From positions 4,154,001 to 4,218,000 of the forward strand of contig NZ_CP095864.1 of assembly GCF_023100845.1 (NCBI RefSeq): a DNA stretch of 64,000 nucleotides. Direction: 5' to 3'. The translations under genes were made by a program, and so were the position numbers. Shown here piece by piece: positions 44,804-53,058 of the stretch (position 1 is its first letter; each line of letters begins with the position of its first letter). This DNA is from Gordonia sp. PP30 (GTDB lineage: Bacteria > Actinomycetota > Actinomycetes > Mycobacteriales > Mycobacteriaceae). The notes under the pieces were generated by a model. The model saw only the letters and a program-made list of their open reading frames with translations. It did not search any database and was not told the DNA's origin.

Positions 44804-45763
44804 ATGAGTACCGTGCAGACCGTCACAGGCGCCATCGACTCCGCCGACCTGGGGAAAGTACTCGTCCACGAGCACATCTTCGTGCTCGGCGAGGAACACC
44901 GCGAAAACTACCAGGACGATTGGAATGAGGACGAGAAGGTCGCCGACGCCGTGCGGGACCTGAACGAGCTCAAGGGCCTGGGCATCGACACCATTCTCGA
45001 CCCCACCGTGCTCGGTCTCGGCCGCTATCTCCCCCGGATCCAGCGCATCGCCGCACAGACCGAGCTGAACATCGTCGTGGCGACGGGGCTGTACACCTAC
45101 AACGACATTCCCTTCCAGTTCCACTACACCGGGCCGGGCCTCCTGTTCGACTGCCCGGAGCCGCTGGTGACGCTGTTCGTCCGCGACCTCACCGAGGGAA
45201 TCGCCGACACCGGTGTCCGCGCGTCCTTCCTCAAGTGCGCCATCGAAGAGCCCGGACTCACTCCGGGCGTGGAGCGTGTCATGCGCGCCGTCGGCCAGAC
45301 CTCGGTGCAGACCGGAGCACCGATCACCGTGCACACCAATCCGCACACCCAGTCCGGACTGGTGGCCCAGCGTGTGCTCAAGGAAGAGGGCGTCGATCTA
45401 CGCAAGGTCGTCATCGGCCACTCCGGCGACTCGACCGACCTGGACTACTTGATGAAGATCGCCGACGCCGGCTCCGTTCTCGGTATGGACCGCTTCGGCC
45501 TCGACGTGTTGCTGCCCTTCGAAGATCGGATCAACACCATCGTCCAACTCGCCGAGCGCGGCTACGCCGACCGGATAGCCCTGGCGCACGACGCGTCCTG
45601 CTTCATCGACTGGTTCGCCCCCGAGGCCAAGCGCCAGGCCGTGCCCAAATGGAATTTCCGCCATATCAGCGAAGACGTCCTGCCCGCACTGCGTGAACGC
45701 GGAGTCACCGAGGAGCAGATCACCACGATGCTGGTGGACGTCCCGCGCGCCTACTTCGAGTGA
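44804..45763 (+). CDS. qsdA: Phosphotriesterase-like lactonase, QsdA type
   Basis: This 319-residue binuclear-metal amidohydrolase of the PTE/PLL family opens N-acyl-homoserine lactone and gamma-lactone rings. It closely resembles Rhodococcus QsdA (VHEHIFVLGEEHRENYQDDW, DPTVLGLGRYLPRIQRIA, YTYNDIPFQFHYTGPG). Metal ligands are H22 and H24 (VHEH), K144 in ASFLKCAIEE (carbamylated bridge), H177 (TVHTN), H206 (IGHSGDST) and D263 (AHDASC). GAAGGG precedes the ATG. The CoA ligase follows after 15 bases, as in the qsdA-qsdC operon. The product of a gamma-lactone would be a 4-hydroxy acid, ready for that ligase. Confidence 0.9.
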   Translation: MSTVQTVTGAIDSADLGKVLVHEHIFVLGEEHRENYQDDWNEDEKVADAVRDLNELKGLGIDTILDPTVLGLGRYLPRIQRIAAQTELNIVVATGLYTYNDIPFQFHYTGPGLLFDCPEPLVTLFVRDLTEGIADTGVRASFLKCAIEEPGLTPGVERVMRAVGQTSVQTGAPITVHTNPHTQSGLVAQRVLKEEGVDLRKVVIGHSGDSTDLDYLMKIADAGSVLGMDRFGLDVLLPFEDRINTIVQLAERGYADRIALAHDASCFIDWFAPEAKRQAVPKWNFRHISEDVLPALRERGVTEEQITTMLVDVPRAYFE

Positions 45764-45778
45764 CGGGAGAACTCACCG

Positions 45779-47281
45779 ATGTCGAATCCCGTAGCCGCAC
45801 TCTGGCGAAACGCCGAGTCGGTTCCCGACCGGATCGCCGTGCGCAGCGGAGACCGCACCCTGACCTATCGCGAGTTGCGCAGGCGGATCGCCGTCGGCGC
45901 CGCCGACTTCGCCGAACTCGGCGTCGAGCGCGGTGACCGCGTCCTGCTGATCGCCCCATCGATTCCCGAGTTCGCAATCACCTACTACGCGCTGCACGCC
46001 CTGGGCGCCACCGTGATCACCATGAACGTGATGTCGACGACGCACGAGATCGACTACGTCGTCGAGGACTCGGGGACGTCGTTGATCGTGGCCTGGGAGG
46101 ACTGCCTCGACGCGGCGGAGTTCGTGGCCCGCGAGCGCGGTCTGCCCTTCCGCACCGTGCTGCCGTACGAGTCCGTCTCCGCCGAGGCTGGCGCGGTGAG
46201 CGAGTACGTCGAGCTCGCCGATGAAGACACCGCAGTGGTGCTGTACACCTCGGGCACGACCGGCAAACCCAAGGGCGCTCAACTCACGGTCGGCAATGTC
46301 AACGCGGTGCCGGTGGCCTTCCGGGACGCCCTGCGCGTCGGGGAGCATGAACGCTGGGCCACCGCGCTCCCGCTCTTTCACTGCTTCGGCCAACTGGTCG
46401 TGATGCACGATGCGCTCACATGGAGCGGCACGCTTTCGCTGCTGAGTCCGTTCACCCCGGGCGAGTTCATGAATCGGCTCCGTGACGAGAAGATCACCAT
46501 CGCATGCGGCGTGCCGACCATGTGGAACGCGATGCTGCAGATCAGCGGCGACTACGTTCCCGAAGACTTCGCAGACCTCCGGCTGGCCTGCTCCGGCGGT
46601 GCCTCGCTTCCCGGCGAGGTGATCCGCGCCTTCGAGGAGCAGTTCGGCGCCACCATCCTCGAGGGCTACGGACTCACCGAGACGGCCGGCACGGCAACGT
46701 TCAGGGATCTCAGCGCCCCGCTGAAAGTGGGTGCGGTCGGACGTGCGCTGCCCGGGTTCCGCGCGCAGGCGCGCGACCCCGAGGGCCGGTCGCTACCCCC
46801 GGGAACCGTGGGCGAGATCTTCCTCGCCGGCCCGTCGGTGATGAAGGGCTACTGGAATCGCCCGGAAGCCACCGCGGAGGCACTGGTCGACGGTTGGTTG
46901 GCCACCGGCGACCTGGGCACGATCGACGAGGACGGTGACATCCGAATCGTCGACCGGAAGAAGGACCTGATCATCCGTGGCGGGTACAACGTCTACCCCC
47001 GCGAAGTGGAGGAGATTCTCTACGGTCATCCCGACATCGTCGAGGCCGCGGTGATCGGCGTACCCGACGACCACTACGGGGAGGAGATCGCGGCCGTCGT
47101 CGCCCTGCGCAGCCCGGACGCCCTCGACCACGATTCCCTGCGCTCCTGGTGCAAGGAGCGACTGAGCGCCTACAAGGTTCCCCGATTGATCTCGTTCGTC
47201 GACGAACTGCCCAAGGGCGCCACCGGCAAGATCCTTAAACGAGCGATCAACACCGACGGGCTGTCGGCGCCGGCCCGGTAG
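45779..47281 (+). CDS. Acyl-CoA ligase (QsdC/LvaE-like)
   Basis: This 500-residue ANL-family ligase activates a carboxylic acid with ATP and CoA. Motifs: VVLYTSGTTGKPKGAQLT (P-loop), GYGLTETAGTATF, ATGDLGTIDEDGDIRIVDRK and the C-terminal catalytic Lys in PKGATGKILKRAI. It is co-transcribed with the lactonase (15-base gap), exactly as qsdC follows qsdA in Rhodococcus. It is inferred to convert the 4-hydroxy acid released by the lactonase to 4-hydroxyacyl-CoA. The acyl chain length cannot be deduced from sequence. Confidence 0.9.
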   Translation: MSNPVAALWRNAESVPDRIAVRSGDRTLTYRELRRRIAVGAADFAELGVERGDRVLLIAPSIPEFAITYYALHALGATVITMNVMSTTHEIDYVVEDSGTSLIVAWEDCLDAAEFVARERGLPFRTVLPYESVSAEAGAVSEYVELADEDTAVVLYTSGTTGKPKGAQLTVGNVNAVPVAFRDALRVGEHERWATALPLFHCFGQLVVMHDALTWSGTLSLLSPFTPGEFMNRLRDEKITIACGVPTMWNAMLQISGDYVPEDFADLRLACSGGASLPGEVIRAFEEQFGATILEGYGLTETAGTATFRDLSAPLKVGAVGRALPGFRAQARDPEGRSLPPGTVGEIFLAGPSVMKGYWNRPEATAEALVDGWLATGDLGTIDEDGDIRIVDRKKDLIIRGGYNVYPREVEEILYGHPDIVEAAVIGVPDDHYGEEIAAVVALRSPDALDHDSLRSWCKERLSAYKVPRLISFVDELPKGATGKILKRAINTDGLSAPAR

Positions 47282-47304
47282 ACCTCCGTCGGACGCGTCC
47301 CCGA

Positions 47305-47339
47305 CGAGCCCGGTCACTCCGCTCGAGTGACCGGGCTCG
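47305..47339. terminator. Bidirectional terminator between ligase and TetR 2
   Basis: A perfect 15-bp stem, CGAGCCCGGTCACTC (47305-47319) with GAGTGACCGGGCTCG (47325-47339), and a 5-base loop. It lies between the convergent ligase and TetR genes and overlaps the TetR stop codon (47314-47316), so the last TetR codons form part of the hairpin. Confidence 0.88.
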
Positions 47340-47952
47340 CCAGTTTGATCGCATTGGCCCACAGCAGGGTCGCGGTCTCGACCAATTCATCGATCTCTGC
47401 TTCGTCGCCGAGCGCGAAGGCGTTGTACGCCATCCGGGAGACCATCCCGGACAGCGCTCGCGCGGCCCGGTCCGGATCGACATCCGGATCGGCGAGGCCC
47501 CGCTCCTGCAGTCGCTCGATCTGCCGGGCGTTCCGCTCGGCGAAGACCCGGCCGCGGGCGCGGCGCTTATCGCGGAACTCGGGGCTGATCCCGGAGACCT
47601 GCTCGAGTACCAAACGGAGCTTCGCGTTACGCCGATACGCCTCGAAGTAGGCCCGGTTGGCCGCTTCCAAGACCACCACCGGATCATCGTCGGCATCGAC
47701 ATGGGGAAACCCGGGGTGCAGCATGTCCTCGTGCGCCATCTCGAAGACCGCATCGAGGATCTCTTCCTTGCTCTGGAAGTACGTGTAGAAGGTGCCCGTC
47801 GAGCACGAGGCCTCGGCGGTGATGTCCGTCAGCCGGGAGTTCTGAAACCCGTCACGCTCGAACACGGTGCGGGCCGCGGCGACGAGCGCCGCGCGCGTGC
47901 GCTCACCGCGTGGCGTGAGCGTCTTCTTTGTCGCCTCTCCAGCCTGCTGCAT
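47314..47952 (-). CDS. TetR-family regulator 2 (paralogue)
   Basis: This 212-residue TetR repressor has an HTH (RGERTRAALVAAARTVFERD, LTDITAEASCSTGTFYTYFQ) and a ligand domain sharing DMLHPG and NRAYFEAYRRNAKL with the regulator at 43068. The ATG at 47952 is used; the open frame to 48024 overlaps the upstream gene's 3' region. It is 75 bases downstream of the kinase gene and in line with it, so it is probably the last gene of the SDR-ACAD-APH-TetR operon and would provide feedback on the regulon. Confidence 0.9.
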   Translation of the reverse strand: MQQAGEATKKTLTPRGERTRAALVAAARTVFERDGFQNSRLTDITAEASCSTGTFYTYFQSKEEILDAVFEMAHEDMLHPGFPHVDADDDPVVVLEAANRAYFEAYRRNAKLRLVLEQVSGISPEFRDKRRARGRVFAERNARQIERLQERGLADPDVDPDRAARALSGMVSRMAYNAFALGDEAEIDELVETATLLWANAIKLASPVTRAE

Positions 47953-48027
47953 GCGTCGATCATCCCAGCACGCCCCGCGGGCAGGCGACCCGGCGCCCCG
48001 TCGAGCGGGACCACGCCGGGTCATCGC

Positions 48028-49086
48028 TCACACACCGGCGAGATCGGCCACCTCGGTCGCCTTGCCCACCAGGGCGTCGACCACCTCGGTGGTGGGCACG
48101 CCCGCGCGGGCACGATTCTTCGGGTTGTCCTTCGCCCGTCGCACGACGCCCTCGGCGATGATCGCAATCTTCCAGAGTCCGAGCGCATGCCAATAGCGGA
48201 GCGCACGAGCGTCCCGTCCGGTCCGCGCCAGGTATCCGGCGGCCAGCTGGTCACGATCGGGAAATCCCTCGAGCAGCTCCACCGGCGCCGCCGACAGCGG
48301 GGCCTCGCCGGGGGCCGGCCAATAGGCGAGCGTGCTGCCGATGTCGGCGAGCGGATCGCCGAGCGTGGACAGCTCCCAATCCAGCACGGCCCGTACGCGA
48401 CCAGCCGCCGGATCGACCATCACATTGCGGATGTGGAAGTCACCGTGCACCAGACGGACTTCCTTCTGCTCCGGAATGTCCGCGGACAGCCTGCGCGTGA
48501 GGTCGTCCAGGGCGACGATCTCGCGCGTCTTGGACTTCTCCCACTGCGCGCTCCACCGGCGCAGCTGACGCTGGGCATACGAACGGTGGCTCGCCAGATC
48601 GGCCAGACCGATCCGGTCGAGATCGAGGCCGTGGATATCGGCCAGCGTGTCGAGCATCGATGTTCCGACGGCCTCCCGGGCCCGGGCGGTCATCGCCTCG
48701 GCGGCCGGTAGATTGTCGAGCACCTCCGCGTCGACGTAGTCCATCACCACCAGCGGCACGGCACTGACCGCTGGATCGGTGCATACCCCCCAGACGCGAG
48801 GGACCGGAACGTCCGTGCCGGCGAGAGCGGTGAGGATACGGGCCTCGCGGGCGACGTCGTGTGCCGACGCCAGCAGGTCACCGAGCGGCGGCCGTCGGAT
48901 CACCCATCGCCCGCCGGCGGCGTCCGCCAGCAGATAGGTGAGATTGGACTGACCCGTCCCCACGCGCCGCGCGGTCAGGGCGCCGGCCGGCTCGATGCCC
49001 AAGCCGGCGAGCCAGCCGCGTAGCGCGTTGGGGTCGACGCCGGGAATCTCAGTTGTCGCCCGCGGTTCCCGGTCGTGATCACTCAT
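48028..49086 (-). CDS. APH-family kinase (ACAD10/11 and LvaA-like)
   Basis: This 352-residue aminoglycoside-phosphotransferase-fold kinase has an ATP site (RVGTGQSNLTYLL, WVIRRPPLG), the catalytic loop HGDFHIRN at 214-221 and the metal-binding D236 in VLDWELSTLGDPLAD. RRPPLG...GDFHxRN is the pattern of the kinase domain in ACAD10/11 and of stand-alone partners of acyl-CoA dehydrogenases. Known members phosphorylate the hydroxyl of 4-hydroxyacyl-CoA so that it can be eliminated. It lies 11 bases downstream of the ACAD gene, strongly supporting a joint function. Confidence 0.92.
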   Translation of the reverse strand: MSDHDREPRATTEIPGVDPNALRGWLAGLGIEPAGALTARRVGTGQSNLTYLLADAAGGRWVIRRPPLGDLLASAHDVAREARILTALAGTDVPVPRVWGVCTDPAVSAVPLVVMDYVDAEVLDNLPAAEAMTARAREAVGTSMLDTLADIHGLDLDRIGLADLASHRSYAQRQLRRWSAQWEKSKTREIVALDDLTRRLSADIPEQKEVRLVHGDFHIRNVMVDPAAGRVRAVLDWELSTLGDPLADIGSTLAYWPAPGEAPLSAAPVELLEGFPDRDQLAAGYLARTGRDARALRYWHALGLWKIAIIAEGVVRRAKDNPKNRARAGVPTTEVVDALVGKATEVADLAGV

Positions 49087-49097
49087 TCGGCGGCCGG

Positions 49098-50372
49098 TCA
49101 GTACCGGGCGCTCAGCGCGTCGTCGGACACGCCCGCGACGGTCTCCGGAATGCTGGCCGCGTCGCGGTAGGGGCGGAGTTCGCGACGGGCGATCGCACGC
49201 TTGTGCACCTCATCGGGGCCATCGGCGAGGCGCAGCGTCCGGATGTGGGCATAGGCCATCGCGAGCGGGAAGTCATCGGTGACACCCGCGCCGCCGTGCA
49301 CCTGGATGGCCCGGTCGATGATCTTCAAGGCCACGTTCGGGGCGGCGACCTTGATCGCGGCGATCTCCGTCGCGGCGGCCTTGTTGCCGACGGTGTCCAT
49401 CATGTAAGCGGCCTTGAGCGTCAGCAGGCGCACCATCTCGATCTCGATCCGCGCTTCAGCGATCCAGTCCTGGATGTTGGCGCGATCGGCCAAGAGCGCA
49501 CCGAAGGTGACTCGCCCGGCGGCGCGCGCACACATCAACTCGAGCGCCCGCTCGGCCATTCCGATGGTGCGCATGCAGTGGTGGATGCGCCCAGGCCCCA
49601 GCCGCGCCTGAGCGATCGCAAAGCCCTCCCCCTCGCCCTTGAGTACGTCGCCGGCCGGCACCCGAACGTTCTCGAAGACCAGTTCCCCGTGACTCTCGCG
49701 GTCGACGTAGCCGAAGACCGGGAGATTGCGCACGATGGTGAGGCCGGGCGCATCGGCGGGTACCACCATCATCGACTGCTGGCGATGGGTCGGCGCGCTC
49801 GGATCGGTCTTGCCCATCACGATGAGGACTGTGCAGTCCGGGCGAACCGCATTGGAGGCGAACCACTTGCGGCCGTTGAGCACGTATTCGTCGCCGTCGC
49901 GCTCCATGCGCAACTCGATATTGGTCGCATCGGAACTGGCCGCGGCGGGTTCGGTCATCGCGAAGGCGGAAGCGATCTCGCCGTCGAGCAGCGGCTGCAG
50001 GTAGCGCTCCTTGTGCTCATCGGTACCGAACAGAGTGAGTACTTCGATGTTCCCGGTGTCGGGAGCATTGCAATTGAAGACCTCCGGCGCCCACACCACT
50101 CGGCCCATGATCTCGGCCAGGTGCGCGTACTCCAGATTGCTCAGTCCCGGTCCCCAGTCCGGGTGAGGGTGAAAGAGATTCCACAGGCCTGCCGCCTTTG
50201 CTTCGGCCTTGAGGTCGAGCAGTATCTGCGGGCTGGCGTGCGGGTCGGCACTGGCGCGCATCTGTTCCTCGTACACCGCCTCGTTGGGGTAGATCCGGGT
50301 CTGCATGAAGTCCAGCAGCCGAACCCGGTACTCCTGGGCACGCTCGGAAGGCTCGAACAGGGTCGTGGTCAT
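49098..50372 (-). CDS. Acyl-CoA dehydrogenase, ACAD10/11-LvaC type
   Basis: This 424-residue flavoprotein has the acyl-CoA dehydrogenase fold ([65 protein letters not shown]). At the place of the usual YEGT catalytic Glu it reads [13 protein letters not shown], which is characteristic of ACAD10/11-type enzymes. In that group the domain acts on 4-phosphorylated acyl-CoA made by the partner kinase, expelling phosphate to give an enoyl-CoA. The ATG at 50372 has GAGGAGA six bases upstream. It sits between the SDR (39-base gap) and the kinase (11-base gap). Confidence 0.92.
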   Translation of the reverse strand: MTTTLFEPSERAQEYRVRLLDFMQTRIYPNEAVYEEQMRASADPHASPQILLDLKAEAKAAGLWNLFHPHPDWGPGLSNLEYAHLAEIMGRVVWAPEVFNCNAPDTGNIEVLTLFGTDEHKERYLQPLLDGEIASAFAMTEPAAASSDATNIELRMERDGDEYVLNGRKWFASNAVRPDCTVLIVMGKTDPSAPTHRQQSMMVVPADAPGLTIVRNLPVFGYVDRESHGELVFENVRVPAGDVLKGEGEGFAIAQARLGPGRIHHCMRTIGMAERALELMCARAAGRVTFGALLADRANIQDWIAEARIEIEMVRLLTLKAAYMMDTVGNKAAATEIAAIKVAAPNVALKIIDRAIQVHGGAGVTDDFPLAMAYAHIRTLRLADGPDEVHKRAIARRELRPYRDAASIPETVAGVSDDALSARY

Positions 50373-50411
50373 CGTCGTCTCCTCACCACAGTGTCGGTCA
50401 CGCGTCATTGA

Positions 50412-51233
50412 TCAGTCGTCATCGGGGCTGGTCAACCCCTGCTGCACGCGACGCATGCCGCGCAGCCAACGGTCGTAGTCGCTCCCCTTGTGCCGGTACA
50501 TCCCGAGCACTTCCGGGTGCGGCAGAATAAGGAAGGTCTCGCTCTCCAGCCCGGACATCACGTCGTCGGCGACCCGCTCGGGTGTCAGCACGTCACCGGC
50601 GGACTCGACCGCCCGCTGCATGAGCAGCGCGGACTCGTCATCGATGTGATCGGGACGAAGAAGCTTCGTATCGACACCCATCGGACACAGGCAACTGACC
50701 CGCACGCCGCAGTCGCCATACGTCACGGCGAGCCACTCGGCAAAGCCCACCGCAGCGTGTTTGGTCACCGAGTACGTGGCCGAACCGAGTTGGGTGAGCA
50801 GCCCGGCGGCGGAAGCGGTGGCGATGAAGTAGCCCTCGCCCCGCGACACCCACTCGGGCACCAGCCGCCGGGCGGCCCGGACATGGGCCAGCAGGTTGAT
50901 GTCCAGCGCGGCGTCCCATTGGTCGTCGCTCGCCTCCAGCCCCGGGCCGCCCGCGATGCCCGCGTTGGCGAAGTAGAGGGCCACCGGACCGAAGCGCTGC
51001 TCCGCCAGTTCGATCGCCGTCTCGATGTGTTCCACGCTCGACGCATCCCCGGCCAGCGCGGCTGCGGAGCCGGCCACCCTCCGATTCAGCATGTCGGCGA
51101 CGCCCCGTGCCGCGGTGGCCGCGATATCGGTCACGACGACCTTCGCACCTCGATCCACGAGGGCACCGGCGATCGCGGCCCCGATCCCGCCGCCGCCGCC
51201 CGTGACGATGGCAACGCGTCCTGCTATCTCCAC
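50412..51233 (-). CDS. Short-chain dehydrogenase/reductase
   Basis: This 273-residue classical SDR has cofactor motif VAIVTGGGGGIGAAIAGAL, an NAG motif as FANAGIAGGP, catalytic Ser in ATASAAGLL and YSVTKHAAV (YxxxK), and SCLCPMGVDTKLL. The Asp after strand 2 (VVTDIAA) suggests NAD(H). Start at GTG 51233, with AAGGGGG upstream; GTG 51239 is possible. It is the first gene of the SDR-ACAD-kinase-TetR operon, whose promoter carries operator site 4. It could oxidise the 3-hydroxyacyl-CoA product or interconvert 4-hydroxy and 4-oxo acids, as LvaD does. Confidence 0.9.
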   Translation of the reverse strand: MEIAGRVAIVTGGGGGIGAAIAGALVDRGAKVVVTDIAATAARGVADMLNRRVAGSAAALAGDASSVEHIETAIELAEQRFGPVALYFANAGIAGGPGLEASDDQWDAALDINLLAHVRAARRLVPEWVSRGEGYFIATASAAGLLTQLGSATYSVTKHAAVGFAEWLAVTYGDCGVRVSCLCPMGVDTKLLRPDHIDDESALLMQRAVESAGDVLTPERVADDVMSGLESETFLILPHPEVLGMYRHKGSDYDRWLRGMRRVQQGLTSPDDD

Positions 51234-51276
51234 CGGCACCCCCTTTTGCGTCACCCGCGAGCCTCGGAAATTGAAC

Positions 51277-51296
51277 TTGGCTTCGGGTTCAAACTT
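51277..51296 (-). promoter_or_regulatory. Shared operator motif (site 4)
   Basis: TTGGCTTCGGGTTCAAACTT, upstream of the SDR operon (minus strand). It matches the cluster motif and, together with TTGAAC at 51271, forms a wider inverted repeat TTGAAC...GTTCAA (51271-51292). Confidence 0.65.
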
Positions 51297-51503
51297 AACA
51301 GAGTGGGCGTCACCGGACACGTGAATGCCGAGACACCCCGCGGCGAGGGGAACAGGTCGTGCCGCGCACGCTCACCGGCCGGACGTTCCGCATGCGGCGT
51401 AGTCGTCGGCGCCGGCGGCGCGCCATACGCGGGCGCACGGCGCGATCGACCTTCTCACCAGCGCCGCACCGTCGTCGCCGGACCTAGCGATAGAGTCTGC
51501 GGT

Positions 51504-51659
51504 ATGTCTGACTTCACCAACAAGATCACCGAAGCGGCGCATGCCGTCTCGGCGGCGATCGACAACGAACTGACCGTGCTCGAAGGTGCGGGCGGCGACG
51601 ATCTGCTGGCCGAACACCAGGAGTCCGAGGGCGACGACTCCGGCGAGACCACCGACTGA
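51504..51659 (+). CDS. Small acidic protein of unknown function
   Basis: This 51-residue acidic protein (MSDFTNKITEAAHAVSAAID, NELTVLEGAGGDDLLAEHQE, ending DDSGETTD) has an amphipathic N-terminal helix and a disordered Asp/Glu tail. TAGAGT (51491-51496) ends seven bases before the ATG, giving a leaderless promoter. It is clean of frameshifts and has biased codons, so it is probably expressed. It lies between the catabolic region and holB, converging on holB. Confidence 0.7.
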   Translation: MSDFTNKITEAAHAVSAAIDNELTVLEGAGGDDLLAEHQESEGDDSGETTD

Positions 51660-51699
51660 CACCCGGCGCCCCGCGCCGGGGCGCCGCGAGCCCGGTCGC

Positions 51700-52974
51700 T
51701 CAGGCCGGACGTGAGCGCCGGGAGAGTTCCCGGCTGAGCTGCACCATCATGGCGTCGACCGCGAACCGCGGTTTGACGTTCTTCTCCAGCGCATCGCGGC
51801 AGTCCAGCACCGCCTCCAGCGCGCGCAGCAGATTCTCCGGGGCCGCGAACGACGCGATCGGCCCGGACAGGTCACCCGCCCGGTCCGGATGCATCATCGC
51901 CACCGAGGCGCCCATCGACAGCGCGAGCGCGTCGCGGAAGAGCGCCGCCAGGTCGACCAGCGCGCGGTCGAGGGTGTCACGCATGATCCGCGTGTGCCGG
52001 ACCTTCTGCCGCTTCTCCAGTTCCTTGATCGCGCCGGCCGTCCCGCGGGGCGGCCGGGCGGTGCCCTTGCCGGTGCCGCCCGCGCCGAGCGCGGTCATCA
52101 GCTCGGCCGTCTCCGGCTCGTTCAGTTCGGCGGCGATCTCGTCGGCGACGGTCTTCGCCGAGGACACCAGCAGCTCGCCCGCCGCGTACATCTCGCCCTC
52201 GCGGACCGCGGCGCGGGCCAGGGCGAGCGCCTGTTCGCGCTGGCTGCGGGCCAGCTCGTCGGTGGCGAGTCGTCGTGCACGGCCGATGTGCCCGCCCGCG
52301 ACACCGGCGGCCCAGGCCGCCCGCTCCGGGTCGATGCCGTCCCGGCGGATCAGCACCTCGGCGATCGCGCCGACCGGCGGCGCCGTCAGCGCCACGTGCC
52401 GGCACCGGGAACGGATGGTCACCGAGATGTCCTCGGGCGACACCGACGGTGCGCAGAGCAGGAACAGCGTGCGCTCCGGCGGCTCCTCGACCGCTTTGAG
52501 CAGCGCGTTCGCGCCGTGTTCGGTGAGCCGGTCCGCGTCCTCCACGATCACGATCTGCCAGCGGCCCGTCGTCGGACGGCGTGCGGCCAGCTTCACGATC
52601 TCCCGGATCTGGCTCACCGCGATGCTCAGGCCCTCCGGCACGATGTGCCGGACGTCGCCGTGCGTGCCGCCCATGACCGTCGTACACGCCCGGCATTCGC
52701 CGCAGCCGACACGCTCGGAGTCGGTACACTGCAACGCCGCGGCGAAGCTCGTCGCCGCGACCGATCGACCGCTCCCCGGCGGCCCGGTGAACAGCCACGC
52801 GTGCGTCATCACCGACGAGTTCGGGGCGGGCAGCTCGGCGTCACCGAACATCGAGACCGCGCCGGCGTCGGTGTGGTCCAGCTCGGCCGCCACACCGCGG
52901 GCCGCCCGGGCCGCGGTCGCCAGCTCCGCGGCCAGCGCTTCCTGGCCGATCAGCCCGTCGAAGACATTGGTCAC
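51700..52974 (-). CDS. holB: DNA polymerase III delta' subunit
   Basis: HolB is part of the clamp loader that puts the sliding clamp on DNA. This 424-residue AAA+ protein has a P-loop-like GPPGSGRS in which the Walker Lys is Arg, as expected for the non-hydrolysing delta' subunit. A four-cysteine zinc module follows (ALQCTDSERVGCGECRAC), then HGANALLKAVEEPPERTLFL and an SRC motif in TIRSRCRHV. It is divergent from the adenylate cyclase gene, as in mycobacteria (Rv3644c-Rv3645). The insertion TGKGTARPPRGTAGAIKELE is longer than in E. coli. Confidence 0.95.
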   Translation of the reverse strand: MTNVFDGLIGQEALAAELATAARAARGVAAELDHTDAGAVSMFGDAELPAPNSSVMTHAWLFTGPPGSGRSVAATSFAAALQCTDSERVGCGECRACTTVMGGTHGDVRHIVPEGLSIAVSQIREIVKLAARRPTTGRWQIVIVEDADRLTEHGANALLKAVEEPPERTLFLLCAPSVSPEDISVTIRSRCRHVALTAPPVGAIAEVLIRRDGIDPERAAWAAGVAGGHIGRARRLATDELARSQREQALALARAAVREGEMYAAGELLVSSAKTVADEIAAELNEPETAELMTALGAGGTGKGTARPPRGTAGAIKELEKRQKVRHTRIMRDTLDRALVDLAALFRDALALSMGASVAMMHPDRAGDLSGPIASFAAPENLLRALEAVLDCRDALEKNVKPRFAVDAMMVQLSRELSRRSRPA

Positions 52975-53058
52975 AGGGACCAGAGTAAGGCCCTGTTCAG
53001 ACAGCCGGACTCACGGTGATGCGTTTAACTACTGCAAGCACCCCGGTACCGTTGTCTT

